NCBI GenBank assembly: GCA_934692905.1
Contig: CAKUUM010000039.1
Location: 1 to 24,579, forward strand
Direction of reading: 5' to 3'
DNA length: 24,579 bases
Source: an uncultured Bacteroidales bacterium
GTDB taxonomy: Bacteria; Bacteroidota; Bacteroidia; Bacteroidales; Paludibacteraceae
Both the position numbers and the translations under genes were made by a program. The notes under the pieces are model-generated. The model was not told where the DNA came from and searched no databases. It saw only the letters and a list, made by a program, of their open reading frames with translations. Positions within the stretch are counted from its first letter, which is position 1; the number at the start of each line of letters is the position of its first letter. Positions 9,416-17,581 of this stretch are shown here, piece by piece.

Positions 9416-9447
9416 TGTACCATGTTTGTTTTTGTCTGTACCATGTT
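9416..9447 (-). repeat. 11-bp direct repeat (period 21) at the susC start
   Basis: TGTACCATGTT occurs at 9416-9426 and 9437-9447. On the coding strand this is AACATGGTACA twice, the second copy ending 1 nt before the ATG. Both copies lie downstream of the predicted transcription start, in the 5' untranslated region. Each contains an ATG in frame with susC. Confidence 0.75.
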
Positions 9448-9497
9448 CGTCCGTATGTTTTGCGTTACCATACCGTGGGTTTGTGTTGAAAACGCTG

Positions 9498-9529
9498 CAA
9501 AATTACGACACCACACGCGTACCTACAAA
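9498..9529 (-). promoter_or_regulatory. Promoter of the beta-glucan locus (susC)
   Basis: On the minus strand TTTG (9529-9526), a 20-nt spacer and TAATTTTG (9505-9498) match the Bacteroidetes consensus exactly. Transcription would start near 9491, giving a leader of about 77 nt before the susC ATG. Confidence 0.75.
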
Positions 9530-9623
9530 TTTCGCGTATATGTTCTACAGCATATTTTTCTCATATCTTCTTCATCAAATGCTACTACACACATTTTACA
9601 ATATGTTTGTTATCAACATATTA

Positions 9624-9680
9624 CAATTTCACACTGCTTTCACAATACAACATCGCTATGACACCCCCATTGTGAAATTG
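9624..9680. promoter_or_regulatory. Operator-like 10-bp inverted repeat upstream of the susC promoter
   Basis: CAATTTCACA (9624-9633) and TGTGAAATTG (9671-9680) are perfect inverted copies. A further TTTCACAA lies between them at 9638-9645. They sit about 95-150 bp upstream of the promoter box, a plausible place for an activator such as a hybrid two-component regulator. No such regulator gene is in the window. Confidence 0.45.
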
Positions 9681-9695
9681 CGTAGTATTCAGAAA

Positions 9696-9724
9696 GAGGT
9701 CACCCGAGCATATCGGATGACCTC
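9696..9724 (-). terminator. Hairpin terminator after the UbiA-family gene
   Basis: GAGGTCA (9696-9702) pairs with TGACCTC (9718-9724), with CCGA/TCGG extending the stem inside one mismatch and a 5-nt loop. It lies 37 bp past the stop codon at 9761. Only a short T-run follows on the minus strand. Confidence 0.6.
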
Positions 9725-9760
9725 TCCAAAGGGTAATTTACTGCAAAGTATATTAAGGAA

Positions 9761-10774
9761 TCAGGCAACTAAATGCACAATCATCAGTATCAGACAGAAC
9801 AGCGTACAGATATTGCGGGCAAGCAGCCAGCGTATCAAAAACCAGTCAATTCCTGCCTTAACGTAGTCGTCCCACTTGCCCATCGGACCCATCCACCAAC
9901 GGGGACTGTCGGCGCAGGGCAGCCCATAGACAAAGTGATGCGTGGAGTAGATGAGGTATACCGACATCGGCAGGGTGAGCAGCGTCAGCAGATACCACGG
10001 GCTCCACCAGCCCAACGCTATCCCGACACCCAGCATCACAAACGGCATCAGCGCGAATACCGCCACGAAGGCTATCATCAATGCGGGCTTGCGTAGCAAG
10101 CGGGCGAAAGTCATCTTACCCAATTCGGCATCGGCACTCACCTCCATCACCGAGTGTACATATACTATATTGATAACCAAGCACCCCACACCGATGCCCA
10201 TACACAGCATTTGCCACGAGAAGAGTTGTCCCGTCATGGCGGCTTGCACACCGAGCATGTTGATAGGACCGAACATCAAGCCGATGACCAGTTCGCCCAA
10301 CCCATGGAAGCCCAATTCGAGGGGCTTGCCCGAGTAGTTGATACCCACCAGCAGTCCCAGCACAGCATACAGCACGATGCCGGACACGGCTTGCCAACCG
10401 TGCAGCAGACCCTGCGTGAGGAAAGCCGTCAGCCCCATCAATGCGGCAAAGGCGAGAAAGCACACCACTGCCCAACCCAAGGCGTGCACGGTGGTTGCCC
10501 CGCTCTGAATGTAACTGCACTTTTCCATACGCGCGCGAATACTCTTACTGCTGATGTCCGAGCGCAGTCGGGAGTCGTGGCGGTAATCGAAGTAGTCGTC
10601 TGCGAGGTTCATACCGAGGTGCGCCGCACACACGCCCAGCAGTACGGGCAACGCCAACCACCACACAAAGCCCTCCTGCCCGATACACAGCACTATCGCC
10701 GTGAGACACGGCAACGACGACTGCGGCAGGGATATGTCACGGCTGTTCTTCAGCCAGAAATGGATTGTATTCAT
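9761..10774 (-). CDS. UbiA-family membrane prenyltransferase (MenA-like)
   Basis: The 337-aa protein is almost all hydrophobic, with about eight or nine membrane spans. The first Asp-rich motif is NLADDYFDYRHD (Asn56, Asp59/60, Asp63), and the segment SADAELGKMTFARLL resembles the second motif of the UbiA superfamily, which transfers polyprenyl chains from a diphosphate to an aromatic or other acceptor. MenA (dihydroxynaphthoate polyprenyltransferase of menaquinone synthesis) is the closest well-known member with this motif pattern. The protein is somewhat longer than usual MenA and stands alone, without other men genes, so the substrate is uncertain. It has its own promoter and terminator. 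The start codon is preceded by a 22-bp tandem duplication. Confidence 0.8.
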   Translation of the reverse strand: MNTIHFWLKNSRDISLPQSSLPCLTAIVLCIGQEGFVWWLALPVLLGVCAAHLGMNLADDYFDYRHDSRLRSDISSKSIRARMEKCSYIQSGATTVHALGWAVVCFLAFAALMGLTAFLTQGLLHGWQAVSGIVLYAVLGLLVGINYSGKPLELGFHGLGELVIGLMFGPINMLGVQAAMTGQLFSWQMLCMGIGVGCLVINIVYVHSVMEVSADAELGKMTFARLLRKPALMIAFVAVFALMPFVMLGVGIALGWWSPWYLLTLLTLPMSVYLIYSTHHFVYGLPCADSPRWWMGPMGKWDDYVKAGIDWFLIRWLLARNICTLFCLILMIVHLVA

Positions 10775-10775
10775 A

Positions 10776-10814
10776 ATATATTCGCAACAGGTTCATGATA
10801 TATTCGTAACAAGT
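10776..10814 (-). repeat. Tandem 22-bp duplication before the UbiA-family start codon
   Basis: ATATATTCGYAACARGT occurs at 10776-10792 and 10798-10814 with two mismatches. On the coding strand each copy ends in AATATAT(C/T)ATGA, so the initiation context is copied; the upstream ATG is out of frame with the gene. Confidence 0.8.
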
Positions 10815-10829
10815 ACCGCTATTTTTATG

Positions 10830-10860
10830 CAAAAGTAATGCATTTCCGCCACACCTGCAA
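10830..10860 (-). promoter_or_regulatory. Promoter of the UbiA-family gene
   Basis: On the minus strand TTG (10860-10858), 20 nt, then TACTTTTG (10837-10830) fits the Bacteroidetes consensus. The start would be near 10823, about 50 bp before the ATG. Confidence 0.7.
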
Positions 10861-10937
10861 GCGCCCACGATGAAATTGCGCATATATCCGCACAAAAAGC
10901 GCCCATTTCGGCAAAGTCATGTCAAGGTCGGTTGAAT

Positions 10938-10992
10938 CACATACTAATCACATACTAACCACATACTAATCGCATACTAATCACATACTATT
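10938..10992. repeat. Five tandem 11-bp repeats
   Basis: CACATACTAAT is repeated five times without gaps (10938, 10949, 10960, 10971, 10982), with single changes in copies 2 and 4 and a changed end in copy 5. It lies in the 356-bp gap between the UbiA-family gene and tRNA-Met, upstream of both promoters. I see no gene in that gap. Confidence 0.9.
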
Positions 10993-11078
10993 AGCCCGAC
11001 AAATACCATGTGCCATTCACAATGCGTAATAAAAAAGAGCCGGATATGGCATAAAAAAAGTGGAAAAGTGCGGGAACT

Positions 11079-11110
11079 TTTGGTCATGTCATTTTTTTGT
11101 AGTACCTTTG
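11079..11110 (+). promoter_or_regulatory. tRNA-Met promoter
   Basis: TTTG (11079-11082), a 20-nt spacer and TACCTTTG (11103-11110) match the Bacteroidetes consensus exactly, about 20 bp before the tRNA 5' end. Confidence 0.8.
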
Positions 11111-11130
11111 CAGCCGATTTCGACAGAAAT

Positions 11131-11204
11131 GGCGGGGTAGCTCAGCTGGTTAGAGCGCATGATTCATAATCATGAGGTCCCCGGTTCAATCCCGGGCCCC
11201 GCTA
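11131..11204 (+). tRNA. tRNA-Met (CAT), elongator type
   Basis: A complete cloverleaf: acceptor GGCGGGG/CCCCGCT (first pair G-U), D-stem GCTC/GAGC, anticodon stem CATGA/TCATG with loop TTCATAA, T-stem CCCGG/CCGGG with loop TTCAATC. The 3' CCA is not encoded. The anticodon stem lacks the three G-C pairs of initiator tRNA and resembles that of elongator tRNA-Met. The CAT anticodon could also be a lysidine-modified tRNA-Ile2, which I think less likely. Confidence 0.93.
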
Positions 11205-11211
11205 CACAGTC

Positions 11212-11241
11212 CTGCTCACGAAACAATCGTGGGCAGTTTTT
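11212..11241 (+). terminator. Intrinsic terminator of tRNA-Met
   Basis: CTGCTCACGA and TCGTGGGCAG form a 10-bp stem with one G-U pair and loop AACAA, followed by TTTTT. Confidence 0.85.
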
Positions 11242-11308
11242 GTTATATATATTCACCCGTCACGACCCATTACGGCAAATGCAGACACATGAAGAAAATG
11301 CCCGCAAA

Positions 11309-11340
11309 TTTGCATAATTGAGAGAAAATGCGTACCTTTG
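11309..11340 (+). promoter_or_regulatory. Promoter of the envelope operon
   Basis: TTTG (11309-11312), 20 nt, TACCTTTG (11333-11340): an exact consensus match, 19 bp before the ATG at 11359, so the leader is only about a dozen nucleotides. Confidence 0.8.
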
Positions 11341-11358
11341 TGGACTAAATGTAATGGT

Positions 11359-13755
11359 ATGAAAAAGTTTTGCCTTTTTTGTGTATTATGGTTGAGTGTT
11401 TCTGCCTTTGCTCAACACGGAGTGATTGACATCCAGACCGATATGGACAGTACGGCGATTGAGCAGTATGCCATTGACACGCTGGAGAGTTACCAGGTGG
11501 GACCGGGGATTATCTATACCCGTTTCAATATCACCGGCGCAAGCAAGACGCGCCATTGCTATATCTATGAGGTGGACTTCAAGAACCCGTACAACGCCAT
11601 AGAGGAGTGCCACAGCACCACTATGGGCAACACAGAACTGATGACCGCCACCCATGCGAGGTTGGATTCGGCAGGGCACAGGTCGATTGGCTCGGTGAAC
11701 TGCAACTTCTGGTTTGTGGGTTCGACAGACGAAGGCGGAAAGAACAACCTGCTCGGCGTAGGGGCTACGGGACAAGTGCGCAACGGCAAGATAGGGGCAA
11801 GCATCACGGGCTGGAACGTAGCGTATAACGATGTACGCCAGTCGGTGGGATATCTGATGGTGGACGACCGGAAACGTGCTTTCGTTGACCAGTATTCGTG
11901 GAACGCTTCGGCGCGTATCGGGGAGAATACCTACCCCATCAGCGAGACCAACCGCAACCGCAACAACCCGAGTGACAATGAGTTGGCGTTGTTTAACTCA
12001 GACCTCGGCACAAAGACCACGCTGACCAAGTCGGCTATTGAGACACGGTTGGGCAAGACGCTGGAGTTTCTGGAGGTAGTGGTGAAGATGCAGGACGAAT
12101 GGGCTGTCAATCGGGAACTCACGGCTGAGGTAGTGAGTACGAACAACACGGGCGGCACCAAGATAGAGGACGGATATGCCGTGCTGCGCGGTATCGGCAC
12201 AGGACTGGAATTCTTGCAGGGGCTGAAGGAAGGAGACTCTGTACATATAAATATAGGTATATACAACTCTTTGACGGGCGAGACGCCGAATATCATGCAA
12301 CTTACGGCAGGTAACTGCCTGGTAATGAAAGGGGGAAGGCTGACTCCGCGCAACTGGAACGAAGTGTATAACAATCAGAACTACCCGCGTACGGGCTTTG
12401 CTACCAATGCCACGCACGACAAAGTATGGCTCCTTGTGATGGAAAAGCCCGGTATGTTCACATACGAGATGTGCTCCATATTCAGGCATTTCGGAGCCAC
12501 AGAGGCAGGTGGTGCCGACGGTGGCGGAAGCGCCCAGTTCAACTTGGGCGGGAAGATACTGAACCCCACCACAGAGGGTACGCCGCGTGCGGTAAGCAAT
12601 TGCATCATGTTGTTCTCGACTGCCCCCGACGATGCGGTAGTGACCGAGATGCGCAGCCCTGCCACATTCCTCCGCTTGCCCAAGTATGCGATGTTGCGTC
12701 CGACATTTTTAGGCTACAATCAATACGGGATGTTGGTGGACAAGGATTTGCAGGATGTGGTGCTGAGTTGCGACAAAGAGACCGGTTACATCATCGATGA
12801 CGGACAGTTTGTATGCCTTGGCAGCGGTGTGCTGGTCGCCAAATACGGACAGGCTGAGTTGCCAATACAAGTGGTGCTGGCAGATGACGCAGAGGTATCG
12901 CTCAGGTTGGACAGCGTATTAGTGTCCGACAAGGATGCGTATTCCATTGAGATTAACGGCACTGTGGACGAAAAGGAGTTTCACGTGCTGCCGAGTGCCT
13001 TTGAGTGGGAAGTGGCAGACAAAGCCGTTTGCAGCGTGTCGGAGGATGGCGTACTGACGGGATTGAGCAACGGCAGAACGACTATCACGGGTACATTGGG
13101 GGAGACTGTTCTGAAAATGGTGGTGCGCGTAGAGGTGCCAACCACAAACCCATTGGCATGGGAGAATATGATAGATATTGACGAGCGTTGGGAAGTGAAG
13201 GCTACTTCATCTTCATGGAAGACTGATTTTCAGACCAATACAGAGGGGAAGGCAGTGATGTACATCAACTACACATCGGGTGGTCGCCAACCGAGCATTA
13301 AACTGACCGCCGACACCTTATTATATGCAACTCCGAAAGCACTCGAACTGCGATTTGCGCCGCAAGGCAGCCTGATTGAGAAAGTTACGATAGGTGTGCG
13401 CGCAAATAATGAGACGAAGACCCGCTTGGTGGGATTCACACAAATAACGCCCGATGAACCGAATACACTGCGTGTGGATTTCAATGAGACTTTCGAGGGG
13501 CAAAACGACGATATCGCCATCTATCCTGTCACACTGGAATTCATCACGTTTGCGATAAATACAAAGGCAGAAAAGAAGGAGTATCATATTCCTTTTGACG
13601 GCATATATCTCATCTACGGCGGTGAGGATACCGCCATTGACCACACGCCTGCGCAGAGTGCAGGTGCAACACGCAAGATGTTGATTGACGGGCAATTAGT
13701 AATCATAAACAACGGACATATTTATAACCTGTTAGGACATGAAATCACGTACTAA
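11359..13755 (+). CDS. Secreted NAGPA-domain (phosphodiester glycosidase family) protein with Ig-like domain
   Basis: The start at 11359 gives a clean signal peptide (MKKFCLFCVLWLSVSAFA) directly behind a short leader. The 798-aa protein carries a domain of the phosphodiester glycosidase family (PF09992, named after the enzyme that uncovers mannose-6-phosphate), about residues 70-405. It is recognised from SVNCNFW, RTGFATN and ADGGGSAQF (Asp387 onward). A BIG2-like Ig domain follows (about 510-590; WEVADKAVCSVSEDGVLTGL), then a beta-rich segment. The last 27 residues (MLIDGQLVIINNG, YNLLG) resemble the tail of the endonuclease gene downstream. Substrate is unknown; bacterial members act on sugar-phosphate diesters or peptidoglycan-linked glycans. 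Its stop overlaps the AmpG-like gene by 17 bp, so the two are probably coupled. Confidence 0.8.
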   Translation: MKKFCLFCVLWLSVSAFAQHGVIDIQTDMDSTAIEQYAIDTLESYQVGPGIIYTRFNITGASKTRHCYIYEVDFKNPYNAIEECHSTTMGNTELMTATHARLDSAGHRSIGSVNCNFWFVGSTDEGGKNNLLGVGATGQVRNGKIGASITGWNVAYNDVRQSVGYLMVDDRKRAFVDQYSWNASARIGENTYPISETNRNRNNPSDNELALFNSDLGTKTTLTKSAIETRLGKTLEFLEVVVKMQDEWAVNRELTAEVVSTNNTGGTKIEDGYAVLRGIGTGLEFLQGLKEGDSVHINIGIYNSLTGETPNIMQLTAGNCLVMKGGRLTPRNWNEVYNNQNYPRTGFATNATHDKVWLLVMEKPGMFTYEMCSIFRHFGATEAGGADGGGSAQFNLGGKILNPTTEGTPRAVSNCIMLFSTAPDDAVVTEMRSPATFLRLPKYAMLRPTFLGYNQYGMLVDKDLQDVVLSCDKETGYIIDDGQFVCLGSGVLVAKYGQAELPIQVVLADDAEVSLRLDSVLVSDKDAYSIEINGTVDEKEFHVLPSAFEWEVADKAVCSVSEDGVLTGLSNGRTTITGTLGETVLKMVVRVEVPTTNPLAWENMIDIDERWEVKATSSSWKTDFQTNTEGKAVMYINYTSGGRQPSIKLTADTLLYATPKALELRFAPQGSLIEKVTIGVRANNETKTRLVGFTQITPDEPNTLRVDFNETFEGQNDDIAIYPVTLEFITFAINTKAEKKEYHIPFDGIYLIYGGEDTAIDHTPAQSAGATRKMLIDGQLVIINNGHIYNLLGHEITY

Positions 13756-15064
13756 TATCAATCCCTGGTTTTGGGTACCGACACTGTATTTCGCAGAGGG
13801 CGTACCGTATTTTATAGTCAATAACGTATCCGTGATGATGTTCACCCGAATGGGTGTACCTAACGGGCAGATGGCATTGTACACCTCGCTGCTGTACCTG
13901 CCGTGGCTGATTAAACCGTTCTGGAGTCCGTTTGTGGACATTATCAAGACCAAACGCTGGTGGATACTCGCCATGCAGATACTCATGACTGCCGCTTTCG
14001 TGGGGCTTACGCTGAGTATTCCCTATCCCGAAGCCGATATGATAGCCTCCCAACAGACACCTATATCCTTGTTTGCGGTGATGCTTGTTATCTTCTGGAT
14101 TACCGCCTTTGCATCGGCTACGCATGACGTGGCGGCGGACGGCTTCTATATGCTGGCACTCTCGCAAGGGGACCAGTCATTGTTTGTGGGTATCCGTTCC
14201 ACGTTCTACCGAATCTCTTCACTATTCGGGCAAGGCGTATTGCTGACTATTGCCGGTCTATTAGAGACCCATACGGGCAATATCCCCTTTGCATGGCAGA
14301 TGACGCTGCTGATTACGGCGGTGCTGTTCGGCATCATCACCCTATGGCACGTATTCTTTATCCCGAAACCAGCGGCAGACCAGTCGCACATAGACACGAA
14401 TGCTGCCAACCGCAGCCTTGAGATACTGCGTGAGTTCGGGCGTACGTTTGCCACCTATTTCAAGAAGCCCGGGATATGGCTGGCGATGATATTCATGCTG
14501 GTTTACCGTCTGCCCGAGGCATTCCTGATAAAGATGATTAACCCGTTCCTCGTAGCCTCCGTAGAGCAAGGCGGACTGGGGCTGAACACAGAGACAGTGG
14601 GTATCGCTTACGGTACTATTGGTATCCTGTTCCTGACCATCGGCGGTATCTTGGGCGGCATATTCGCATCGCGTGTGGGGCTGAAGAAAGCCATGTGGTG
14701 GATGGCAGCCTGCATGACCCTTCCCTGTTTCAGTTTCGTGTATCTGAGTATGTGTCAGCCGGAGAGTATCGTGCTCATCTCCATTGCTATCGCGATTGAG
14801 CAGTTCGGTTACGGCTTCGGTTTCACCGCCTATATGCTGTATATGATGTACTTCTCGGAAGGCGAATTCAAGACCGCGCACTACGCTATCTGTACCGCTT
14901 TCATGGCAGGTAGTATGATGATACCGGGGATGTTCGCGGGGTATATACAGGAGGCTATCGGCTATCAGAACTTCTTCTGGATGGTTATCGGCTGCTGTCT
15001 TGCCACCGTGGCTGTCACGTTCTTCGCCCACAACAAAGTGGACGCCGAGTACGGCAAGAAGTAG
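13739..15064 (+). CDS. AmpG-like major facilitator permease
   Basis: The 441-aa protein has about 12 membrane spans. Signature stretches of the AmpG/SLC33 branch are YFAEGVPYFIVNN near the start, LPWLIKPFWSPFVDI, and SATHDVAADGFY, the counterpart of the QDIAIDAY motif. AmpG imports anhydro-muropeptides for peptidoglycan recycling in Gram-negative bacteria; this branch in Bacteroidota has other possible sugar or peptide substrates. The gene begins inside the NAGPA gene. That suggests a secreted or periplasmic glycosidase and an inner-membrane importer acting on the same cell-wall-derived compound, which is inference. Confidence 0.8.
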   Translation: MKSRTNINPWFWVPTLYFAEGVPYFIVNNVSVMMFTRMGVPNGQMALYTSLLYLPWLIKPFWSPFVDIIKTKRWWILAMQILMTAAFVGLTLSIPYPEADMIASQQTPISLFAVMLVIFWITAFASATHDVAADGFYMLALSQGDQSLFVGIRSTFYRISSLFGQGVLLTIAGLLETHTGNIPFAWQMTLLITAVLFGIITLWHVFFIPKPAADQSHIDTNAANRSLEILREFGRTFATYFKKPGIWLAMIFMLVYRLPEAFLIKMINPFLVASVEQGGLGLNTETVGIAYGTIGILFLTIGGILGGIFASRVGLKKAMWWMAACMTLPCFSFVYLSMCQPESIVLISIAIAIEQFGYGFGFTAYMLYMMYFSEGEFKTAHYAICTAFMAGSMMIPGMFAGYIQEAIGYQNFFWMVIGCCLATVAVTFFAHNKVDAEYGKK

Positions 15065-15097
15065 GCTCCATCAACGACTATCCAATCACGTAAGACT

Positions 15098-15808
15098 ATG
15101 AATATCAAACGAATCATTCCCGATACACTGACGTGCTGCAACCTGCTGTGCGGCGCAGTGGCAGTGTTTATGGCTACGCAGAATGCCTTTTTGATTGCCT
15201 TTGTGCTGATATTGTGCGGCGCAGTGTTTGACTTTTTCGACGGTGCTTCCGCCCGATTGCTACGGGTGCCTTCGCCTATCGGTGTGGAGTTGGATTCGTT
15301 GGCAGATGACATCACTTTCGGGCTGGCACCGTCAATGATGCTGTGTTGCTATCTGCGTCCCGTGATAGGCTGGTGGTGTCTGTTGGCACTGGTTATGGCA
15401 GCCTTTTCGGCTCTGCGGCTGGCGAAGTTCAATCTGGATAAGCGTCAGACCTCATCCTTCATTGGATTGGCAACGCCTCCCAACGCCATCTTCTGGGCAT
15501 CGCTCACCTGTATGCCTTATGCCATTGTGGATACCAATTGGATGCCGTGGGTGATGATTGGCATGAGCCTCGTGAGTTGCTACCTGCTGATTAGCGAGAT
15601 ACCGTTCTTCGGGTTGAAGTTCCACAACCTGACGTGGCGTGACAATTGGCGCGCCTATCTGTTTTTGATTGGTTGTGTGGTGATTATCACATTCTGCGTG
15701 GTACGTGCTTGCCAGTACGGGCATCCCGAACTGGCTACGTTTGCCGGCTGTGCATGTATCCTGTGGTACGTGCTGTACAACCTCATTACCCTACCGTCGC
15801 GCAAATGA
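15098..15808 (+). CDS. pssA: CDP-diacylglycerol-serine O-phosphatidyltransferase
   Basis: The 236-aa membrane protein contains the complete CDP-alcohol phosphotransferase motif D45xxDG..AR(53)...G62xxxD66xxxD70 (DFFDGASARLL and GVELDSLADD). The N-terminus KRIIPDTLTCCNLLCG is typical of PssA in this phylum. It makes phosphatidylserine from CDP-diacylglycerol and serine, the precursor of phosphatidylethanolamine, in the inner membrane. The gene starts 33 bp after the AmpG-like gene and overlaps the next by 4 bp (ATGA). No phosphatidylserine decarboxylase gene is visible here. Confidence 0.93.
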   Translation: MNIKRIIPDTLTCCNLLCGAVAVFMATQNAFLIAFVLILCGAVFDFFDGASARLLRVPSPIGVELDSLADDITFGLAPSMMLCCYLRPVIGWWCLLALVMAAFSALRLAKFNLDKRQTSSFIGLATPPNAIFWASLTCMPYAIVDTNWMPWVMIGMSLVSCYLLISEIPFFGLKFHNLTWRDNWRAYLFLIGCVVIITFCVVRACQYGHPELATFAGCACILWYVLYNLITLPSRK

Positions 15809-17571
15809 AAGGTCTCGGACGACTGCTCGGCGTAGCCCTGTGCTGTGCGGCAACACTGTCCGTGTGGGCGGAAGAGATGCCCGACGGGTACTACGATGCC
15901 ATTCAGGGGCAACGCGATTCGGTGCTCAAGACCACGCTCCACCTGCTCATTCGCGGCGGCGAGCGTTATGCCTACGGACCTGCCGCCTACCACAGCACTA
16001 CCGCTATTGCCAAGGCGGACTCCGTGTTGCCTTCGGGCGAGATTGTGTATCACAAGGGCGACACCTTGTGGCGGGCAGGTGACTTCAAGGCGCATGGTAC
16101 GTGGTCGGGTTTCCTGACCTGCGACAGGCAGTCAGACGGCAGTATATGGGATATGTACTCCGCTACCAAACGCTATTTCCCTGTCGCGGGCGGCAGTGCG
16201 GCAGGGTTGGACATAGAGCATTGCTTCCCCAAGTCATGGTGGGGCGGTGCGGACAACGATGCCTACAAAGACCTCTATCATCTGAACCCCGCGGACAGGG
16301 CGGCGAACAACAACAAGTCCAACTACCCTCCCGGGATTCTTGCTGATTCCACAAAGGTGAATAACAGCTGCTTCTTTATGGGACGCGATAAGACATGGGG
16401 CGGGCTGGCGTTTACCGTGGCGGACGAGTACAAAGGCGATTTCGCGCGCGCGTACTTCTATATAGTGACCGCTTACCAGGATTTCGCGTGGGTGTCGGAC
16501 TACAGCAAGTATGTCAACAACACCTCTTACCTGACCCTTACGCCTTACCTCACGCAGATTCTGCTGGACTGGCACCGTGCCGACCCCGTGAGTGAGAAGG
16601 AGATTGACCGTCTGGACGCTATCTCGTCTATCCAACACAACCGTAATCCGTATATTGAATACCCTGAATTAGTGGAATACATCTGGGGCGACAAACAGGG
16701 CGAAGCCGTTGATTTGCAGACGCTTGTGCGCACTACGTCCGATAGGTACGCCGTACCTTACGACACCGTCAATCCGTTGGCATATACCGCCACTGGTATC
16801 TCCGCCAAAGGCTTTACCGCGCATTGGAAGGACCAAGGGCGCGAGTCGTATATGTTGGAGGTGTTCACCCGTGCGGAGTCGGGCAAGAACGACACATTGG
16901 TCAGCATGCCCGGGTTCAACTCTGCCATCGTCCGCAACAGCGGCGGGCAGATACAATGGCTATCGGAAGACGGAACTTCTGATGCAAACTATCGTAATAT
17001 GGATGGTACCCATGCGACGTGTTCTTCCACCACTTCCGCCAAACGGCAGATACGCTTTGCGAACTTCGGTAAAGCCCCTGCTAACACGCGCCTGACGGTG
17101 AAGTGCGCGGTCTATAAGAGCGACCAAACAGCGGATTTGCTGGTGCGCGGCGACAACGACTCGCTACTCTATACCCAGCCGCTTGTGCTGGACGACGCCT
17201 ACTATACTTTCGACATCCCTGCGGGTACCCAACGGGTTTCCCTTATCCAAAAAGAGATTGGCAAAGCAAAGAACTACCACCGCATATCTTTCCAGCAAGC
17301 GTTCTTATACTCAGGCAATTACGAGGTTATAGAGAATCTATTGGAGGGCTATCCGCTGTCCGTGGACGGCACTTCGCACCACGTGACGCACGGTCTGCCT
17401 GCGGGGCTGCGCACCTCCAACACCATCGCTACCGTGGTGCCTGTCGAGACGCGCGCGGACGCTTCCGATGCCCTGCGACAGAGCGATGCACCCCAAAAAG
17501 TGATTATCCATGGCGAACTCTACATCATCCGACAAGGCAAGACCTACGACCTCATGGGTCGCCAACGTTAG
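15805..17571 (+). CDS. Secreted endonuclease I family nuclease
   Basis: I start this gene at 15805, where ATG overlaps the pssA stop as ATGA; the frame is open further upstream but that would overlap pssA. The 588-aa product has a signal peptide (about 1-22, ending VWA) and an endonuclease I domain (about 25-290) of the His-Me finger type: LDIEHCFPKSW with His139 and YHLNPAD/NNNKSN with a metal-binding Asn near 168-170. The E. coli relative cuts DNA in the periplasm. About 270 C-terminal residues are beta-rich and include an Fn3-like start (TATGISAKGFTAHW). The final KVIIHGELYIIRQGKTYDLM tail resembles that of the NAGPA protein, hinting at a shared sorting or anchoring signal. Confidence 0.85.
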   Translation: MKGLGRLLGVALCCAATLSVWAEEMPDGYYDAIQGQRDSVLKTTLHLLIRGGERYAYGPAAYHSTTAIAKADSVLPSGEIVYHKGDTLWRAGDFKAHGTWSGFLTCDRQSDGSIWDMYSATKRYFPVAGGSAAGLDIEHCFPKSWWGGADNDAYKDLYHLNPADRAANNNKSNYPPGILADSTKVNNSCFFMGRDKTWGGLAFTVADEYKGDFARAYFYIVTAYQDFAWVSDYSKYVNNTSYLTLTPYLTQILLDWHRADPVSEKEIDRLDAISSIQHNRNPYIEYPELVEYIWGDKQGEAVDLQTLVRTTSDRYAVPYDTVNPLAYTATGISAKGFTAHWKDQGRESYMLEVFTRAESGKNDTLVSMPGFNSAIVRNSGGQIQWLSEDGTSDANYRNMDGTHATCSSTTSAKRQIRFANFGKAPANTRLTVKCAVYKSDQTADLLVRGDNDSLLYTQPLVLDDAYYTFDIPAGTQRVSLIQKEIGKAKNYHRISFQQAFLYSGNYEVIENLLEGYPLSVDGTSHHVTHGLPAGLRTSNTIATVVPVETRADASDALRQSDAPQKVIIHGELYIIRQGKTYDLMGRQR

Positions 17572-17581
17572 TCCGTTCCTT

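Noticed and set aside
9415..9516. Longer susC with 34 extra N-terminal residues
   Set aside because: The extension would precede a good signal peptide, and it covers the predicted transcription start and promoter region.
11131..11204. Reading the CAT tRNA as initiator tRNA
   Set aside because: The anticodon stem CATGA/TCATG lacks the three consecutive G-C pairs of initiator tRNA.
14299..14307. 9-nt match of the spacer (GATGACGCT), also at 21864-21872 in cas9
   Set aside because: Nine bases in coding DNA are expected by chance in a window of this size, and the match does not extend on either side.
15646..15804. Longer endonuclease I frame starting inside pssA
   Set aside because: It would overlap pssA by 160 bp and put 53 residues before a normal signal peptide; the ATGA overlap at 15805 is the natural start.
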